Source: Celeribacter ethanolicus
GTDB taxonomy: Bacteria; Pseudomonadota; Alphaproteobacteria; Rhodobacterales; Rhodobacteraceae
Assembly: GCF_001550095.1 (NCBI RefSeq)
Contig: NZ_LRUC01000046.1
Span: forward strand, 1-64,000
Direction of reading: 5' to 3'
Length of the DNA: 64,000 nt
Translations under genes and position numbers: made by a program
Shown here: positions 32,166 to 39,597 of the stretch, piece by piece
How the letters are laid out: every line of letters begins with the position of its first letter
How positions within the stretch are numbered: position 1 is the first letter of the stretch
The notes under the pieces: model-generated
What the model was told of the DNA's origin: nothing
Database searches by the model: none
What the model saw: only the letters and a program-made list of their open reading frames with translations

Positions 32166-33845
32166 ATGACTGCTGAATTTTGTCCGAGGATCGCCATGCT
32201 GTTTGCCCCCTTGTTCCGGCTTCCGGCCTTTACCCGTCAGACCCTGAGTGCCGTGCTTCTGGGGACCAGCGTGAGCGTGGCGGCTTTGCCGATGGCGCCG
32301 ATGCCCGCACAGGCCGAACAGATACCGGCGCAACAGGTCAGTGCGCTGATGCAATCCATCGCCGAGGCGGCGGCGTCCTCGAAGGACCTGTCCGAATTCT
32401 ATCGCGCCACCGGTTACAAACCGATCTTCACCGACAACAGCGCGCGCGCCAAAGCCCGCCGTCAGGCGCTGCTGCGTGCGGTGCAGGCGGCGCCGGAAAA
32501 GGGCCTCGCCCCCTATGACACCACGCTGCTCGAAGCCAATCTGCGCGCGATCAAGTCCGACCGCGATCTGGGCCGCGCCGAAGTCGCCATGGCGCAGCTC
32601 TTTCTTGATTACGCCCGCGACATCCAGACCGGTCAGTTGATCCCGTCCCGCATCGACGCGGGCCTGGTGCGTCAGGTGCCTTACCGCGACGGCGTGCAGA
32701 CGCTCACCAATTTCGTGAAATCCAATCCGCAGGCCTATCTGCGCAAACTGGAGCCCGGCTCGCCGGAATATGCGCGCCTTCTGAAGGAGAAGGCAAACAT
32801 GGAGCGGGTTCTGGGCGCGGGCGGCTGGGGGCCGACGGTGCCGGGATCGAAATACGAACCGGGCGAAAGTGGCAATGGTGTGATTGCGCTGCGCAACCGC
32901 CTGATGGCCATGGGCTACCTGCCGCGCTCGGCGGCGACCACTTACGATGCGGCGATGACCAAGGCCGTTCAGGTCTTCCAGGTGCAGCACGGGCTGACGC
33001 CGGATGGGGTCGTGGGGCAGGGCACGCTGGCCGAGATCAATGTCGGTCCCGAGGCGCGTCTCGCCTCGATCCTCGTGGCGCTGGAGCGTGAACGCTGGAT
33101 CAACATGCCGCTGGGCAAACGTCACATCTGGGTCAACCTGACGGATTTCTCAGCCAAGATCGTCGACGACGGACGCGTGACCTTCGAAACCCGCTCCGTG
33201 GTGGGCCAGAACACCGGCGATCGCCGTAGCCCCGAGTTCTCCGACGAGATGGAGCACATGGTCATCAACCCGACCTGGAACGTGCCGCGTTCCATCGCCG
33301 TCAAGGAATACCTGCCGATGATGCAGCGCAATCCGAACGCGGCGGGCCATCTGCGCTTGGTCGACAGCCGGGGGCGTACTGTGAACCGGGCCAATGTGGA
33401 TTTCTCGCAATACACCACCAAGACCTTCCCCTATGCGCTGAAACAGCCGCCCTCGGATGGCAATGCGCTCGGCCTCGTGAAGTTCATGTTCCCGAACAAG
33501 TACAACATCTACCTGCATGACACGCCGTCGAAGAGCCTGTTCGGTCGCGAAGTGCGCGCCTTCTCCCATGGCTGCATCCGCCTGCAACAGCCCTTCGATT
33601 TCGCCTATGCGCTTTTGGCCAAGCAGAGCAGCGATCCGGTCGGTCTGTTCCAGTCGCATCTGAAAACCCGTCAGGAAAACATCATCGAGCTTGAGGAACA
33701 TGTGCCGGTGCACCTCGTCTACCGCACCGCCGTGACTCTGCCGAAAGGCGGCGTCGAGTATCGTCGCGACATTTACGGGCGGGATGCAAAGATCTGGGCC
33801 GCGCTGAAGGCCAAGGGTGTGCAGTTACGCGCGGTCGGAAGTTGA
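32166..33845 (+). CDS. L,D-transpeptidase (YcbB/LdtD-like) with peptidoglycan-binding domain
   Basis: Up to 559 residues (ATG 32196 is an alternative start). Order: signal peptide (to about 50), scaffold helices (55-250), peptidoglycan-binding domain (about 235-300, LRNRLMAMGYLPRS...VQVFQVQHGLTPDGVVGQGTLAEIN), then a YkuD catalytic domain with H453-region HDTPSKSLFG and SHGCIRL, the catalytic Cys being residue 470. It makes 3-3 (mDAP-mDAP) crosslinks in the periplasm. Length and domain order match E. coli YcbB (about 600). The divergent DUF882 protein is a plausible opposing hydrolase. Confidence 0.92.
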   Translation: MTAEFCPRIAMLFAPLFRLPAFTRQTLSAVLLGTSVSVAALPMAPMPAQAEQIPAQQVSALMQSIAEAAASSKDLSEFYRATGYKPIFTDNSARAKARRQALLRAVQAAPEKGLAPYDTTLLEANLRAIKSDRDLGRAEVAMAQLFLDYARDIQTGQLIPSRIDAGLVRQVPYRDGVQTLTNFVKSNPQAYLRKLEPGSPEYARLLKEKANMERVLGAGGWGPTVPGSKYEPGESGNGVIALRNRLMAMGYLPRSAATTYDAAMTKAVQVFQVQHGLTPDGVVGQGTLAEINVGPEARLASILVALERERWINMPLGKRHIWVNLTDFSAKIVDDGRVTFETRSVVGQNTGDRRSPEFSDEMEHMVINPTWNVPRSIAVKEYLPMMQRNPNAAGHLRLVDSRGRTVNRANVDFSQYTTKTFPYALKQPPSDGNALGLVKFMFPNKYNIYLHDTPSKSLFGREVRAFSHGCIRLQQPFDFAYALLAKQSSDPVGLFQSHLKTRQENIIELEEHVPVHLVYRTAVTLPKGGVEYRRDIYGRDAKIWAALKAKGVQLRAVGS

Positions 33846-33900
33846 GATCTCGGCGGCGAACCTCCGAGAGGGCTCACGCCGCCGTAACAGTCGGAAACAT

Positions 33901-33930
33901 AAGGGGGGCTTTGCGGCCCCCTTTGCTTTT
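33901..33930 (+). terminator. Rho-independent terminator after the L,D-transpeptidase gene
   Basis: AAGGGGG pairs with CCCCCTT around a nine-base loop, then TTTGCTTTT. It separates this gene from lpxD. Confidence 0.85.
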
Positions 33931-33982
33931 CAAAACCGTCCGGAGCGCTTATGTCTTCCGCAAGATTGACGGAGACCTCATC

Positions 33983-35044
33983 ATGCCCATCACCATCGCG
34001 GACCTCGCAGCTTCCCTCAATGCGCCTTATGCGGGCGACGGGAGCCTGATCGTTCAGGCCGCGCGCGAACCTCAGGACGCGGGCGAGGGCGATCTGGCGC
34101 TGGCGATGGACCCGCATTTTGCCGACAACATCGCCAAGGGCAAGGCGCAGGCCGCCGTGCTTTGGGAGGGCGCGGATTGGCAGGGGCTGGGGCTCAAGGC
34201 CGCCATTCTGGTGAAACGCGCGCGGCTGGCCATGGCCGGAGTGACGGCGGCCTTCGATCACGGGCTTGGGCTTGAGCCGGGGATTCACCCGACGGCGGTG
34301 ATCCATGACACGGCAGAGATCGGCGAAGGCGCGGCCATCGGCCCGCTTGTGGTGATCGGCAAAGGGGCGAAGATCGGGCAGAACGCTAAGATCGCGCAAC
34401 ATGTGTCCATCGGCGCGGGCGTCACGATTGGCGACGATGCGCTGATCCATCCCGGCGTCAAAATCGGTGCGAAAGCCACTATCGGCGACCGTTTGATCGC
34501 CCAGCCCGGCGGCGTGATCGGCGCGGACGGATTTTCCTTCGTGACGCAGGAGAAATCCGCCGTCGAAGAGGCCCGTGAAAGCCTTGGCGAAACCGTCGAG
34601 GCGGCGGGGCAGGCCTGGATGCGGATCGCCTCCATCGGCTCGGTGGTGATCGGTGACGATGTGGAGCTGGGCGCCAATGTCACGATTGATCAGGGCACGA
34701 TCCGCGCCACCCGCATCGGCAACGGCACGAAACTCGACAATCAGGTCCACATCGGCCACAACGTCGTGGTTGGCAATCACTGCCTTTTGTGCGGACAAGT
34801 CGGCATCGCGGGCTCGACCGTGATCGGTGATTATTGTGTGATGGGCGGGCAGGCGGGGGCCGCCGACAATCTCACCATCGGGCAGGGCGCGATCATCGGC
34901 GCGGGCACCGGCGTTTTGTCCAATGTGCCGAAAGGCAAGGCGATGATGGGCTACCCGGCGGTGGCGATGCAGACTCATGTCGAGATGTACAAGGCGCTTC
35001 GGCGTCTGCCGCGAGTGCTGTCGAAGCTGCGCGAGAAGGGCTGA
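33983..35044 (+). CDS. lpxD: LpxD-family UDP-3-O-acylglucosamine N-acyltransferase
   Basis: About 353 residues. An N-terminal uridine-binding domain (1-100) precedes a left-handed beta-helix with hexapeptide repeats (I/V-G-x-x-A/V-x-I; ITEIGEGAAIGPLVVIGKGAKIG). The catalytic His lies in LDNQVHIGHNVVVGNH. LpxD transfers a 3-hydroxyacyl chain from ACP to the amino group in lipid A synthesis. The gene is unusual in being followed by its own ACP and ketosynthase genes, away from the bamA-linked lipid A cluster, so it may be a second copy with a different acyl preference. GGAGA precedes ATG 33983. Confidence 0.88.
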   Translation: MPITIADLAASLNAPYAGDGSLIVQAAREPQDAGEGDLALAMDPHFADNIAKGKAQAAVLWEGADWQGLGLKAAILVKRARLAMAGVTAAFDHGLGLEPGIHPTAVIHDTAEIGEGAAIGPLVVIGKGAKIGQNAKIAQHVSIGAGVTIGDDALIHPGVKIGAKATIGDRLIAQPGGVIGADGFSFVTQEKSAVEEARESLGETVEAAGQAWMRIASIGSVVIGDDVELGANVTIDQGTIRATRIGNGTKLDNQVHIGHNVVVGNHCLLCGQVGIAGSTVIGDYCVMGGQAGAADNLTIGQGAIIGAGTGVLSNVPKGKAMMGYPAVAMQTHVEMYKALRRLPRVLSKLREKG

Positions 35045-35150
35045 GGCCCGGTCCGCTGCGTCATTTGATGGGGGCGTAAGGCAAAAACCTGTTTCAACCG
35101 GCGCCATTTCATTTTAAATCAGGCTCAAGTTTCGGATCGGAGGGGCGCAT

Positions 35151-35417
35151 ATGTCGCAGGATGTGAAAGAGAAGATCATCGAGATCATCGCGGAACAGGC
35201 GGTTCTGGACCCGGCGGATGTCTCGCTCGATCAGTCTCTCGAAGACCTTGGGATCGACAGCCTCGGGCTGGTCGAAAGCATTTTCGCCATTGAAGAAACC
35301 TTCGACATTACCGTGCCGTTCAACGCCAATGAACCGGAACAGTCGGAGTTCGACATTTCTTCGGTTGCCGCCATCGTGAGCGCCGTCGAAGCCCTGATCG
35401 CCGATCAGAAAGCATGA
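35151..35417 (+). CDS. Specialised acyl carrier protein
   Basis: 88 residues. The phosphopantetheine attachment Ser is in LGIDSLGLVE (around residue 39), and the acidic helix II follows. It departs from housekeeping AcpP (DSLDTVE) by having DSLGLVE and a longer C-terminal region, and is coupled to a ketosynthase whose ATG overlaps its stop (ATGA). It probably carries the acyl chain for the linked LpxD/ketosynthase rather than general fatty acid synthesis. Confidence 0.88.
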   Translation: MSQDVKEKIIEIIAEQAVLDPADVSLDQSLEDLGIDSLGLVESIFAIEETFDITVPFNANEPEQSEFDISSVAAIVSAVEALIADQKA

Positions 35418-36625
35418 GGCGCGTTGTTATCACCGGGGCAGGCACGGTCAACGCGCTTGGCCTCGATGTGCCCTCGACGCTCAAGGCCATGGCCGAGGGC
35501 AAGAACGGCATTTCCGAACTGCAATTCCGTGACGTGGACCGGCTGTCGATCAAGATCGGCGGGCAGATTCACGACTGGGATGCCGAAGGCCGGTTCAATC
35601 GTCAGCAAATGGCGCTTTATGACCGGTTCACCCAGTTCACCCTCGTGGCGGCGCAGCAGGCGATCAGCCAGTCCGGCCTTGAGTTCGTCGGCGATCTGGC
35701 GCTGCGCTCCGGCGTGGTCTTGGGGACTTCCGGTGGTGGTCTGACGACGCAGGACGACAATTACCGCATGGTCTATGAAGAGGGGAAGAACCGGGTTCAT
35801 CCCTTTGTCGTGCCCAAGCTTATGAACAACGCGGCCACGAGCCACGTCTCGATGGAATACAATCTCAAAGGCCCATGTTTCACGGTTGCGACTGCTTGTG
35901 CCTCCTCGAACCACGCCATGGGGCAAGCCTTCAACATGGTACGCCACGGGGTGGCGACGGCCATGGTGACGGGCGGTTCCGAGTCCATGTTGTGCTTTGG
36001 TGGCGTGAAAGCCTGGGAAGGGCTGCGGGTGATGTCGAAAGACGCCTGCCGTCCGTTCTCCCTCACGCGCAACGGCATGGTGCAGGGCGAGGGCGCCGCC
36101 GTGTTCGTGTTCGAGGACTATGACCACGCCAAGGCGCGCGGGGCGGAGATCCTCGCGGAAGTCATCGGTTTCGCCATGACCTCGGATGCCTCCGACATCG
36201 TCATGCCCTCGAAACAGGGGGCGGCGCGGGCGATCTCCGGTGCGATTCAGGATGCGCGGATCAACGCCTCCGACATCGGTTACATCAACGCCCATGGCAC
36301 CGGCACGGCGGCGAATGACAAGACCGAATGCGCGGCGGTGGCTGACGCTTTGGGCGCGCATGCCGACAACATCATGATCTCCTCGACGAAATCCATGCAC
36401 GGCCACCTGATCGGCGGCACCGGCGCGGTCGAGCTTCTGGCCTGTATCATGGCCTTGCGCGACGGTATCATCGCGCCGACGATCAATTACGAGGAACCCG
36501 ACCCGGAATGCGCCCTCGATGTGGTGCCCAACGAGGCACGGGACGCGAAGGTCGATGTGGTGATCTCGAACGCGTTTGCCTTCGGTGGGCTGAACGCGGT
36601 TCTGGCCTTGCGCAAGGCGCCGTAA
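35414..36625 (+). CDS. Beta-ketoacyl-ACP synthase (FabF/NodE-like)
   Basis: 403 residues with the KAS II Cys-His-His set: TACASS (Cys near 165), NAHGTGT (His near 295) and KSMHGHLIGG (His near 332). VVITGAGTVNALG opens the thiolase fold and FAFGGLNAVL closes it. Length is normal. It follows the special ACP and LpxD genes, with an ATGA overlap to the ACP gene, suggesting synthesis of an unusual acyl chain for an envelope lipid. Confidence 0.9.
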   Translation: MRRVVITGAGTVNALGLDVPSTLKAMAEGKNGISELQFRDVDRLSIKIGGQIHDWDAEGRFNRQQMALYDRFTQFTLVAAQQAISQSGLEFVGDLALRSGVVLGTSGGGLTTQDDNYRMVYEEGKNRVHPFVVPKLMNNAATSHVSMEYNLKGPCFTVATACASSNHAMGQAFNMVRHGVATAMVTGGSESMLCFGGVKAWEGLRVMSKDACRPFSLTRNGMVQGEGAAVFVFEDYDHAKARGAEILAEVIGFAMTSDASDIVMPSKQGAARAISGAIQDARINASDIGYINAHGTGTAANDKTECAAVADALGAHADNIMISSTKSMHGHLIGGTGAVELLACIMALRDGIIAPTINYEEPDPECALDVVPNEARDAKVDVVISNAFAFGGLNAVLALRKAP

Positions 36626-36650
36626 GCCTCACCGGCCCGTCTAGGATAAA

Positions 36651-36688
36651 GACAAACGCCGCCCGGATCGCTCCGCGCGGCGTTTGTC
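36651..36688. terminator. Bidirectional hairpin terminator between the ketosynthase and IalB-family genes
   Basis: A perfect 12-bp stem: GACAAACGCCGC (36651-36662) and GCGGCGTTTGTC (36677-36688). No long U-run, but it lies between two convergent genes. Confidence 0.7.
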
Positions 36689-36704
36689 ATGTCTGTCAGC
36701 GGGA

Positions 36705-37379
36705 TTATTCCGCAGGCGCCGCATCCGGTGCGGTGGGGCCTTCGCCATTCTTGGCGGCTTCGTTCAACTCGGTCACCTTGGTGTAGCCCGCGGTGAAGCC
36801 GGACAGGGACAGTTTGAGTTTGACCGGGTTGTCGCCACGGCCCAGCGGCATGATCGCGACCATGCCTTCGTTGCCCTTTTTCATCAGGTCGATGTCTGCG
36901 GCGGTCAGACCGGCACGCACGTAACAGCCGATCTTGTTGCAGAACTGGAACGGGTATTTGCGGCCGTTTTCGCCATCGACGAACATGGCGAGCTGTGCGG
37001 TCAGCATGGTCTCGAGCGGCGTGGTGAAGGTCGCGGCGGCCTCGACATTTTCCTGGCCGACATGGAAGATCGCGACCTCTGCGACCTCGTTGCCCTCATC
37101 GTCTTTCAGGAGCTGATAGAGCGAGCAGGGATCGGGTTGCCCCTCGGGCGCCTTGAGGCAGCGGATTTCCCAGTCGCCATTGGTTTCCAGCGTGTAGGGA
37201 CGGCCGACATTGTCGGCGGGTGCGGCGGTGCCATCGGGGTTCACGGGCGTGCCCGCAGACAAGGTGTTGTCCTGAGCGGCCAGAGGCTGTGCGAGGGTGA
37301 GCGCACAGGCGGTGACGGTTGCGAAAACGGAAAGTGTACGAGAGACGGAAATCATCATCTGTCCATTGCTGGTTATCAT
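36705..37379 (-). CDS. Invasion-associated locus B (IalB) family periplasmic protein
   Basis: About 224 residues with a signal peptide (SVFATVTACALTLAQPLAAQ). The mature part follows the IalB pattern: WEIRCLKAPEGQPDPCSLYQLLKD, PLETMLTAQLAMFVDG, FQFCNKIGCYVRAGL and KLKLSLSGF. Four Cys can form the two conserved disulfides. The family is common in alphaproteobacteria, periplasmic, and of uncertain function; the name comes from Bartonella. GGAG seven bases before ATG 37379 favours that start. Pro/Ala-rich ends are typical. Confidence 0.85.
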   Translation of the reverse strand: MITSNGQMMISVSRTLSVFATVTACALTLAQPLAAQDNTLSAGTPVNPDGTAAPADNVGRPYTLETNGDWEIRCLKAPEGQPDPCSLYQLLKDDEGNEVAEVAIFHVGQENVEAAATFTTPLETMLTAQLAMFVDGENGRKYPFQFCNKIGCYVRAGLTAADIDLMKKGNEGMVAIMPLGRGDNPVKLKLSLSGFTAGYTKVTELNEAAKNGEGPTAPDAAPAE

Positions 37380-37987
37380 CGGTTGCTCCTGCTCTATCAT
37401 GCGTATGGCAGGCTGTCAGGGGGGGGGCGGAATATTTTCGTGAGGCCGTGCCGGATGTTGGCACGCAGGCCAAGCTTCGCTCATGCCGGAATTTTCCATG
37501 CCGGGCCTCATGTCGGGACCGACGGGCCGAACAACAAAAGCCCCGGTTTCCCGAGGCCTTTGCGATCCAATCGCCACCTGTCTCAAAAACACAGGTTTCT
37601 ATGGTTTTAACGTCTCCCCGTCGGACTTGGCCGACTTATTGGCAGGAACGGTATGACAGGATCGTGATGGCGTCAACGAAAAATTGCATGTCGGAAATTA
37701 CGGTAAAATTCCACAAAATGCGGGACTTGCGTGCTGTCGTTGACGGCTGTCGCCCCGAGAGGATCGTTGTAGTGCGCTTCGGCGCAGAGGCGAAAAAAGC
37801 CGCACCCAAGGAGGTGCGGCCAGTCTGACAGGGAGGAAGTCATTCCGAACCGAAGAGGAGTGGTTCGGATGACACTTAGTCTGGCAGAAATTGGTTAAGA
37901 TTGTATTGTGGCGGCATACGCGGCTGAATTTTCAGAGGATTTCCAATGGAATCGCCGATGCGGACGTTCGAGTGAAGGGGCGAGAGG
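37380..37987. other. Gene-free stretch holding a small RNA candidate
   Basis: Roughly 600 bp with no protein gene; the short frames here are Arg/Lys/Ser-rich and not gene-like. The right part contains the minus-strand small RNA candidate at 37793-37894. The left part (37400-37780) shows no other structure. The promoter and ribosome binding site of the HerA-like gene lie at the right edge (GAGGATG overlaps its start region). Confidence 0.5.
37793..37894 (-). ncRNA. Candidate trans-acting small RNA with three anti-Shine-Dalgarno elements
   Basis: On the minus strand TACAAT at 37905-37900 can serve as -10. The transcript would contain: hairpin 1, with arms CCGAACC/GGTTCGG extended by GTCAT/ATGAC (one bulged A), loop ACTCCTCTTC; a single-stranded ACTTCCTCCCT; then a terminator, GCCGCACC/GGTGCGGC with loop TCCTTG and six T residues. 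CUCCUC, CUUCCUCCC and ACCUCCUU all complement ribosome binding sites. CUUCCUCCC is the mark of rhodobacterial CcsR/cuckoo-type small RNAs and related rhizobial families. No protein gene precedes this terminator on the minus strand, so it must end an RNA of its own. Length about 100 nt. No search was run. Confidence 0.72.
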
Positions 37988-39586
37988 ATGAGTGAGACGG
38001 GCATGGACCGGATTTTCGTGGGCGGTGGCGGTGAGGGCTATGGCATGCCACAGCACCTTTTGTTGAAATATGGCAACCGCCATGGGCTGATCGCGGGCGC
38101 CACGGGGACCGGCAAGACGGTGACGCTGCAAATCCTTGCGGAGAGCTTCTCAAAAGCGGGGGTGCCGGTGTTCCTCTCGGACGTCAAAGGCGATCTCTCC
38201 GGCCTCGCGAAATCCGGCGACGCTTTGGGCAAGCTGCACGACGCCTTCGCCTCGCGTGCCGCAACCATCGGTTTCACCGATTTCGGCTATGACAGTTTCC
38301 CGGTGACCTTCTGGGATCTCTACGGCGAGCAGGGCCACCCGATCCGCACCACCGTCTCCGAGATGGGGCCGCTTCTGCTGAGCCAGCTTTTGCAGCTCAC
38401 CGAGGCGCAGGAAGGCGTTTTGAACATCGCCTTCCGCGTCTCCGACGAACAGGGCTTGCCGCTTCTGGATCTCAAGGACCTGCAATCGCTTCTAATTTGG
38501 GTCGGCGAGAATTCCGACAGCCTGTCGTTGCGCTACGGCAATGTCTCGACGGCCTCCGTCGGCGCGATCCAGCGCGCGCTTCTGGTGCTGGAGAACCAGG
38601 GCGGCGACCGGTTGTTCGGCGAACCTGCGCTGGAGTTGTCCGACATCATGCGCACCGATCCCGACGGGCGCGGGCGCATCTCGATCCTCGCCTCCGACAA
38701 GCTCATGGCCTCGCCCAAACTCTACGCCACCTTCCTGTTATGGCTGCTGTCCGAGCTGTTCGAGGAGCTGCCCGAGGTCGGCAATCCGGACAAGCCCAAG
38801 CTGGTGTTCTTCTTCGACGAGGCGCACCTTCTGTTCGACGACGCGCCCAAGGCGCTGGTGGACAAGGTAGAGCAGGTTGCGCGCCTGATCCGCTCCAAAG
38901 GCGTGGGTGTCTATTTCGTAACGCAAAACCCCGATGACGTGCCCGAGGACATCCTCGGCCAGCTCGGCAACCGCGTACAACATGCGCTGCGGGCCTTTAC
39001 GGCGCGCGATCAGAAGGCGCTGAAACTTGCCGCAGAGACCTACCGGATGAACCCGCGCTTCGACATCGAAACCGCGATCAAGGAAGTCGGGACGGGGGAG
39101 GCGGTCACATCGTTTCTGGAGGCCAAGGGCGTGCCGGGCATGGCGGAGCAGACGCTCATTCGCCCGCCCTCATCGCAGCTCGGGCCGATCACGGCAGGCG
39201 AGCGCGAGGAGATCGTCAAAACCTCGCCGATTGCGGGAAAATACGAGGCGGTGGTGGACCGCGAAAGCGCCTTTGAATTGTTGAAAGCCCGCGCGGCTGC
39301 GGCGGCGCAAGAGGCCGAAGCCGCCGAGGCGACACAGGCGGAGGCGTCCGGAAACGTCCGGGGCCGCGACGAGCTTGAGCGCGAGTTCTCCAAGGCGCGG
39401 CGCTATGATGGCCAGAGCTATGAACGCGCATCGACCAAGACCGGCACGCGCAGCACCTCCTCGCGCAAATCCACGGACAAATCCTTTGGTGAGGAGATGA
39501 CCAAGATGGTCATGAAGGAGCTGACCGGCACCACCGGCAGGCGCATTGTGCGCGGCATCCTCGGCGGGCTGTTCAAGGCCCGCTGA
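37988..39586 (+). CDS. HerA-like/DUF853 ATPase (YjgR-like)
   Basis: 532 residues. Walker A GATGTGKT at 37-44, Walker [14 protein letters not shown] (near 270) and an Arg-rich sensor segment ([35 protein letters not shown]). The C-terminal part is Ala/Glu-rich coiled coil and a basic tail. DUF853/YjgR proteins are HerA-FtsK type NTPases of unknown biological role. The start is not preceded by a strong ribosome site; GAGAGGATGAGTG overlaps the chosen GTG/ATG area. Confidence 0.85.
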   Translation: MSETGMDRIFVGGGGEGYGMPQHLLLKYGNRHGLIAGATGTGKTVTLQILAESFSKAGVPVFLSDVKGDLSGLAKSGDALGKLHDAFASRAATIGFTDFGYDSFPVTFWDLYGEQGHPIRTTVSEMGPLLLSQLLQLTEAQEGVLNIAFRVSDEQGLPLLDLKDLQSLLIWVGENSDSLSLRYGNVSTASVGAIQRALLVLENQGGDRLFGEPALELSDIMRTDPDGRGRISILASDKLMASPKLYATFLLWLLSELFEELPEVGNPDKPKLVFFFDEAHLLFDDAPKALVDKVEQVARLIRSKGVGVYFVTQNPDDVPEDILGQLGNRVQHALRAFTARDQKALKLAAETYRMNPRFDIETAIKEVGTGEAVTSFLEAKGVPGMAEQTLIRPPSSQLGPITAGEREEIVKTSPIAGKYEAVVDRESAFELLKARAAAAAQEAEAAEATQAEASGNVRGRDELEREFSKARRYDGQSYERASTKTGTRSTSSRKSTDKSFGEEMTKMVMKELTGTTGRRIVRGILGGLFKAR

Positions 39587-39597
39587 GGTGGCACGCC

